A stretch of 64,000 bases of DNA from Muribaculum sp. (lineage in GTDB: Bacteria > Bacillota > Clostridia > Lachnospirales > Lachnospiraceae): positions 89,354 through 153,353 of the forward strand of contig JAMPHH010000003.1 of NCBI GenBank assembly GCA_023663505.1, given 5' to 3'. Position 1 is the stretch's first letter. Each line of letters starts with the position of its first letter. The notes under the pieces were generated by a model. That model worked only from the letters and a program-made list of their open reading frames with translations, searched no databases and was not told the origin of the DNA. The position numbers and the translations under genes are program-made. Of this stretch, positions 60,805-64,000 are shown piece after piece.

Positions 60805-63786
60805 CTAATGTGAAATTAATGGTTTGATTTCCTCCTCGAGCGTTTTTCTTAATTCCGCCATCATTTGCGTATAATATTTAAACTTTGGCAATGCCCGCTC
60901 CTGTGCAGCCTTGTAGCTCGTAAAGTCAATGGTCGCCTTGATCGCGCTTTCATTAGGAATCTCGCCGTTTCTGTAATGTGTTGCGGCATACATCACGTCG
61001 TCCTTTGCCGCATACCACGTAACACAAAAATCAGTGATTACCTTGTCAATACAATCACGTTTCATATTCTCAACAACATTAAGAATCGACTGTCCCTTGT
61101 ATCTGTTTTCATCAAGTTCAATCTCATATATCAAACCGGACATAATATCCGCAACCTTTGGATTATCCTTGCGAAGTTCCTCTACATACTGTTTCACTTC
61201 CTCGATTTTCTTTTCCCTCTCCTCAGGAGCAACGCTTTCTTCATCATCCGGCGGAGTGACAAGATTTTGAATCAGATTAATGATATATTCATAATCAATT
61301 TTGGTATTGCTGTACGCCATAAGTTCATAATCCGCATCAATATCCGGCTCCGTTCCTGCTTCTGAAGCTTCCTCGGACTCCGATCGTGTTTTTAACTCCT
61401 CTAAAACATTAAGATAGTGCCCTGCGTAATCATAATATTCATCTTCTGTAATCCCATATTCTTCAAGCATTGAATCCTCATAATTCGTAAACGACTTCAA
61501 CTGGGCAAACAGCTTGTCAAAATCCTGAAATATTTTCACGAATGCTATCTTTTCCGCTTTAGACATAGCAGGTATCACGGACGGAGTCTCCGCACACGTG
61601 CGAAGCGCCGCCAACGCTTTTCTAAAAGCCGGTTCGATTTCTTCCCAATCAGCCATAAGCGCATCCTTTGTACCGCCTGCAGAATAAAGCTTCACTGCAT
61701 TATCCACGCATTCCTTAAACAATACGGGTGCTTGGAATGTAACGATTTGCCCATACGTTTTGTTTTCATCAAGAATACGATTAGTCCTTGAAAAAGCCTG
61801 AATCAAATCATGGGGGCCCATAGGCTGCCTGTCTATAAATATTGTTGACATACATGGCGCGTCAAATCCGGTAAGCAAACGGTCTACGACAATAACCAGA
61901 TCTAATTGTTCACTCCTGCTTTGGTATTTGGGGCTTTTTCTGGCAAGTCTCTTGTTCAAATTAGCATTGTAACCTTGGATTTGGGATATTTCATATTTTG
62001 TTCCAAACATTTTATTATAATCATTGAGCGACTCCTGCATCTTCTGTTGATTTACATGAGAACCTTCTTCATTTTCGGATACCGAGTATGTAATGGCAAA
62101 TTTGGGAAAGTCCGGAAGCACACGCTTGACTCTGTCATCAATCACAATCGATGTCTCCCCGTTCTTTACCCTCGTCAACAGTTCATAATATTTCTGTGCC
62201 ATCCGGATAGAACTCGTTGTAAGTAACGCCTCATAAGTCTGTCCCCTACCATTCCTAAACCCCAGCTTATGATATGACTTATTTAATATCACCTCCAACA
62301 CCTTTAACATATGTGCCTCATTATCATATGCATCACTATCGGTTTCATCCACAATATTCTTGGGTCCATTATGTTCTACTTGAAAACCAAGAACCGCATT
62401 GTCATGAATTGCATTCTGAATAGTATATTTGTGCAATCTTTCCCCGTATAGCTCCTCCGTCGTGCGCGGCAAATCCCCCATCTGCGGATATGGATTCTCG
62501 GCAAATCTTGGCGTACCGGTAAACCCAAACCACAATGAATTTCCAAAGAACCTCTCCAGCTCGCGTTTGGTAGCGGGAGTGACTGCTCTATGGCATTCAT
62601 CCACCACATATGCAATTTTGAGATTCTTTATCTTATTGTATTCAGGCGTTCCTTCCACAAGCTTTTTGGTAATCAATCTTTGCAGCTTTTGGATTGTGGT
62701 TACAATCACCTGTCTGTCATCAGATTTCAGTTTTTTCTTCAGGTCATTCACATTATCTGTTTCATCAACATCAATCAAATCATTATTGGCATACGCCTGA
62801 AACGCCATCGTTGTCTGCGCGTCCAAATCTTTTCTGTCAATCAAAAAGATTGCCTTATCAATAGACGGGATATCCATCAGCAAGTTTCTGGTTGCCTTAT
62901 AAGACGTCAATGTTTTACCTGAACCCGTGGTATGCCATACATAACCCGATTTTCCATGCTTTGACGCTTCCCTGATTGCTTCTATTGCATGAATCTGGTA
63001 AGGTCGAAGTAATATCAACTTTTTGGCTTCCTCATCTAATACAGTATATCTTGCAATCATTTCATGTGCCTCGGGAATGCGAAGCACACTCTTGGCAAAA
63101 TCAAGATAATCCGCAACCGGATTGTTTTCTTTGTCTAACCAACCACTGATAAATTTCGGTTTTAACTCCGTATCACTCGCTGCCGAAAAATACTTTGTAT
63201 TGACTCCATTACTGATTACAAACATCTGAACGGCAGAGAAAATACCTGTAAATTTCCCTTCGCCAATATACTTTTTTATTTGCCAAAACCCGTCCATATA
63301 TGAATGCTGCTTATTTTTCAATTCAATATGTATCATAGGAAGACCATTGATCATGAGGGTAACATCAAATCTTCTGTCCCTGACAGGCGCGTTGCTGTCC
63401 TCGTCAGTTTTTAATGCACTGTATTGATTGATTACCTCATAGACGCTGCTTCCACCCGCAATATGCTCATGATTCATCACCACCAAATGCAAACGCTCCG
63501 TATCCCGTTGAACATGAACCTGCACCTTGCCATTCTCCCCGACCAACCATTCGCCGGCCTTGTAAAAAGACGAGAATTGAAGCTGGTTCTTTACCTGTTC
63601 AAACTCGGAATCCGAAAGACTCTCTCCATTTAACCTATCCTTATTATTCTGCTCGAGGATATACTTAAAATTAGCCCACAAATCTTCCTCGGTTTTCAAG
63701 TCTTCTCTGTATGTCCACTGTGAATCGCCATAAACTAACTGCTCGATTAACTTTTGTTCAATTATCGATTCCAACTCTGGCATCAT
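60805..63786 (-). CDS. hsdR: Type I restriction enzyme subunit R
   Basis: 993 residues. N-terminal nuclease domain (D-V-T-L-M-I-N-G-L-P-M-I-H-I-E-L-K-N-K, the D..E-x-K site near 145-165), two RecA-like helicase domains (Walker A H-T-T-G-S-G-K-T, D-E-C-H box, S-F-x-R-T-N-R motif here A-F-S-R-T-N-R) and a helical C-terminus. It translocates and cleaves unmodified DNA with HsdM2-HsdS. AAAGGAG precedes the ATG. hsdM is not in the window. Confidence 0.95.
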   Translation of the reverse strand: MMPELESIIEQKLIEQLVYGDSQWTYREDLKTEEDLWANFKYILEQNNKDRLNGESLSDSEFEQVKNQLQFSSFYKAGEWLVGENGKVQVHVQRDTERLHLVVMNHEHIAGGSSVYEVINQYSALKTDEDSNAPVRDRRFDVTLMINGLPMIHIELKNKQHSYMDGFWQIKKYIGEGKFTGIFSAVQMFVISNGVNTKYFSAASDTELKPKFISGWLDKENNPVADYLDFAKSVLRIPEAHEMIARYTVLDEEAKKLILLRPYQIHAIEAIREASKHGKSGYVWHTTGSGKTLTSYKATRNLLMDIPSIDKAIFLIDRKDLDAQTTMAFQAYANNDLIDVDETDNVNDLKKKLKSDDRQVIVTTIQKLQRLITKKLVEGTPEYNKIKNLKIAYVVDECHRAVTPATKRELERFFGNSLWFGFTGTPRFAENPYPQMGDLPRTTEELYGERLHKYTIQNAIHDNAVLGFQVEHNGPKNIVDETDSDAYDNEAHMLKVLEVILNKSYHKLGFRNGRGQTYEALLTTSSIRMAQKYYELLTRVKNGETSIVIDDRVKRVLPDFPKFAITYSVSENEEGSHVNQQKMQESLNDYNKMFGTKYEISQIQGYNANLNKRLARKSPKYQSRSEQLDLVIVVDRLLTGFDAPCMSTIFIDRQPMGPHDLIQAFSRTNRILDENKTYGQIVTFQAPVLFKECVDNAVKLYSAGGTKDALMADWEEIEPAFRKALAALRTCAETPSVIPAMSKAEKIAFVKIFQDFDKLFAQLKSFTNYEDSMLEEYGITEDEYYDYAGHYLNVLEELKTRSESEEASEAGTEPDIDADYELMAYSNTKIDYEYIINLIQNLVTPPDDEESVAPEEREKKIEEVKQYVEELRKDNPKVADIMSGLIYEIELDENRYKGQSILNVVENMKRDCIDKVITDFCVTWYAAKDDVMYAATHYRNGEIPNESAIKATIDFTSYKAAQERALPKFKYYTQMMAELRKTLEEEIKPLISH

Positions 63787-63922
63787 TAGTGTCTCCTTTA
63801 TATATTTAGAATAATCTTGTCCGCCGCCTCCTGTATCTCCAAAGCGGCTCCTATGAAAACTGCAACAGTTTTACACCGTTGCAGCTAATTTACCTATCAA
63901 CAATCGCATGGCTTTTCGCTTG

Positions 63923-64000
63923 CTATGCGAACATGTTTTGCAGCATGAATTTCTTGATGTTGCTGAGCTCCTCGCACTTACGCTGGTGAAGGGTAATGAG
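63923..64000 (-). CDS. hsdS: Type I restriction specificity subunit S, C-terminal end
   Basis: The last 25 codons are visible and end L-I-T-L-H-Q-R-K-C-E-E-L-S-N-I-K-K-F-M-L, then Q-N-M-F-A and stop: the conserved C-terminal helix of HsdS. The gene continues off the right edge. The order hsdS-hsdR-recombinase matches phase-variable type I loci. The 136-bp gap to hsdR has small inverted repeats and no gene. Confidence 0.88.
   Translation of the reverse strand, partial: LITLHQRKCEELSNIKKFMLQNMFA

Noticed and set aside
1..64000. tRNA or rRNA genes
   Set aside because: None recognised by eye in the intergenic gaps; a tRNAscan run would be decisive.

Overview
The window comes from a motile, spore-forming, low-GC Gram-positive anaerobe, most likely a member of the Lachnospiraceae (Clostridia). 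The evidence is a Firmicutes-type flagellar rod/filament operon with FliW-CsrA, SpoIIID, a DUF3794-LysM (SipL-like) protein, a T-box leader on an aspS-gatCAB operon, LL-diaminopimelate aminotransferase, a K+-dependent membrane pyrophosphatase, a DUF5688 protein and a hydrogenase-like soluble chemoreceptor. Most genes are on the minus strand.

Layout. 1-8.2 kb: late flagellar operon flgM-flgN-flgK-flgK-flgL-fliW-csrA behind a near-perfect sigma-D (sigma-28) promoter, a terminator, then flaG-fliD behind its own sigma-D-like promoter; fliD runs off the left edge. 8.4-11.7 kb: two polytopic membrane proteins resembling GT-C glycosyltransferases. 11.9-18.8 kb: hppA, then (transcribed right to left) glnA - ANTAR regulator - dapF - dapL. 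19-25.2 kb: a small anchored protein convergent with the T-box-controlled aspS-gatC-gatA-gatB operon. 25.3-34.6 kb: an AT-rich defence island with a PstI/BsuBI-type restriction-modification pair, a GmrSD-like DUF262/DUF1524 protein, recQ, a frameshifted vsr, a PD-(D/E)XK endonuclease and a C5-cytosine methyltransferase. 35-40.5 kb: a hybrid histidine kinase, a degenerate-GGDEF/EAL protein and, in operon with it, a ferredoxin - [FeFe]-hydrogenase-like - MCP fusion. 40.5-54.9 kb: spoIIID, two DUF4230 proteins, a repeat-built coiled-coil protein, DUF5688, a NlpC/P60 hydrolase, asnS, a trigger-factor-like lipoprotein, cardiolipin synthase, DUF1934, murI, a GntR regulator, ispE and an orphan protein with a sigma-D-like promoter. 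55-58.4 kb: SipL-like protein, pyrD-pyrK. 58.4-64 kb: a DUF4143 ATPase, a tyrosine recombinase flanked by 13-bp inverted repeats, hsdR and the 3' end of hsdS (type I restriction system, continuing off the right edge).

The most unusual non-coding signal is a set of intergenic, highly palindromic elements. A ~290-bp branched palindrome (outer stem plus two apical hairpins) occurs twice in opposite orientation (14.2 and 34.8 kb) with a deleted mini copy at 15.8 kb; stems differ between copies by paired, compensatory changes. A second branched palindrome of different sequence sits upstream of glnA, and three further small hairpin repeat families lie in the gat operon, at 16.8/22.8 kb and at 11.8/52.3 kb. 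The most unusual protein is the hydrogenase-like chemoreceptor, which keeps all four H-cluster cysteines but lacks the proton-relay cysteine and ends in an MCP signalling tip, suggesting an H2/redox-sensing input to chemotaxis in the same cell that carries the flagellar operon.

All calls are from reading the sequence and from family knowledge; no database search or folding program was run.
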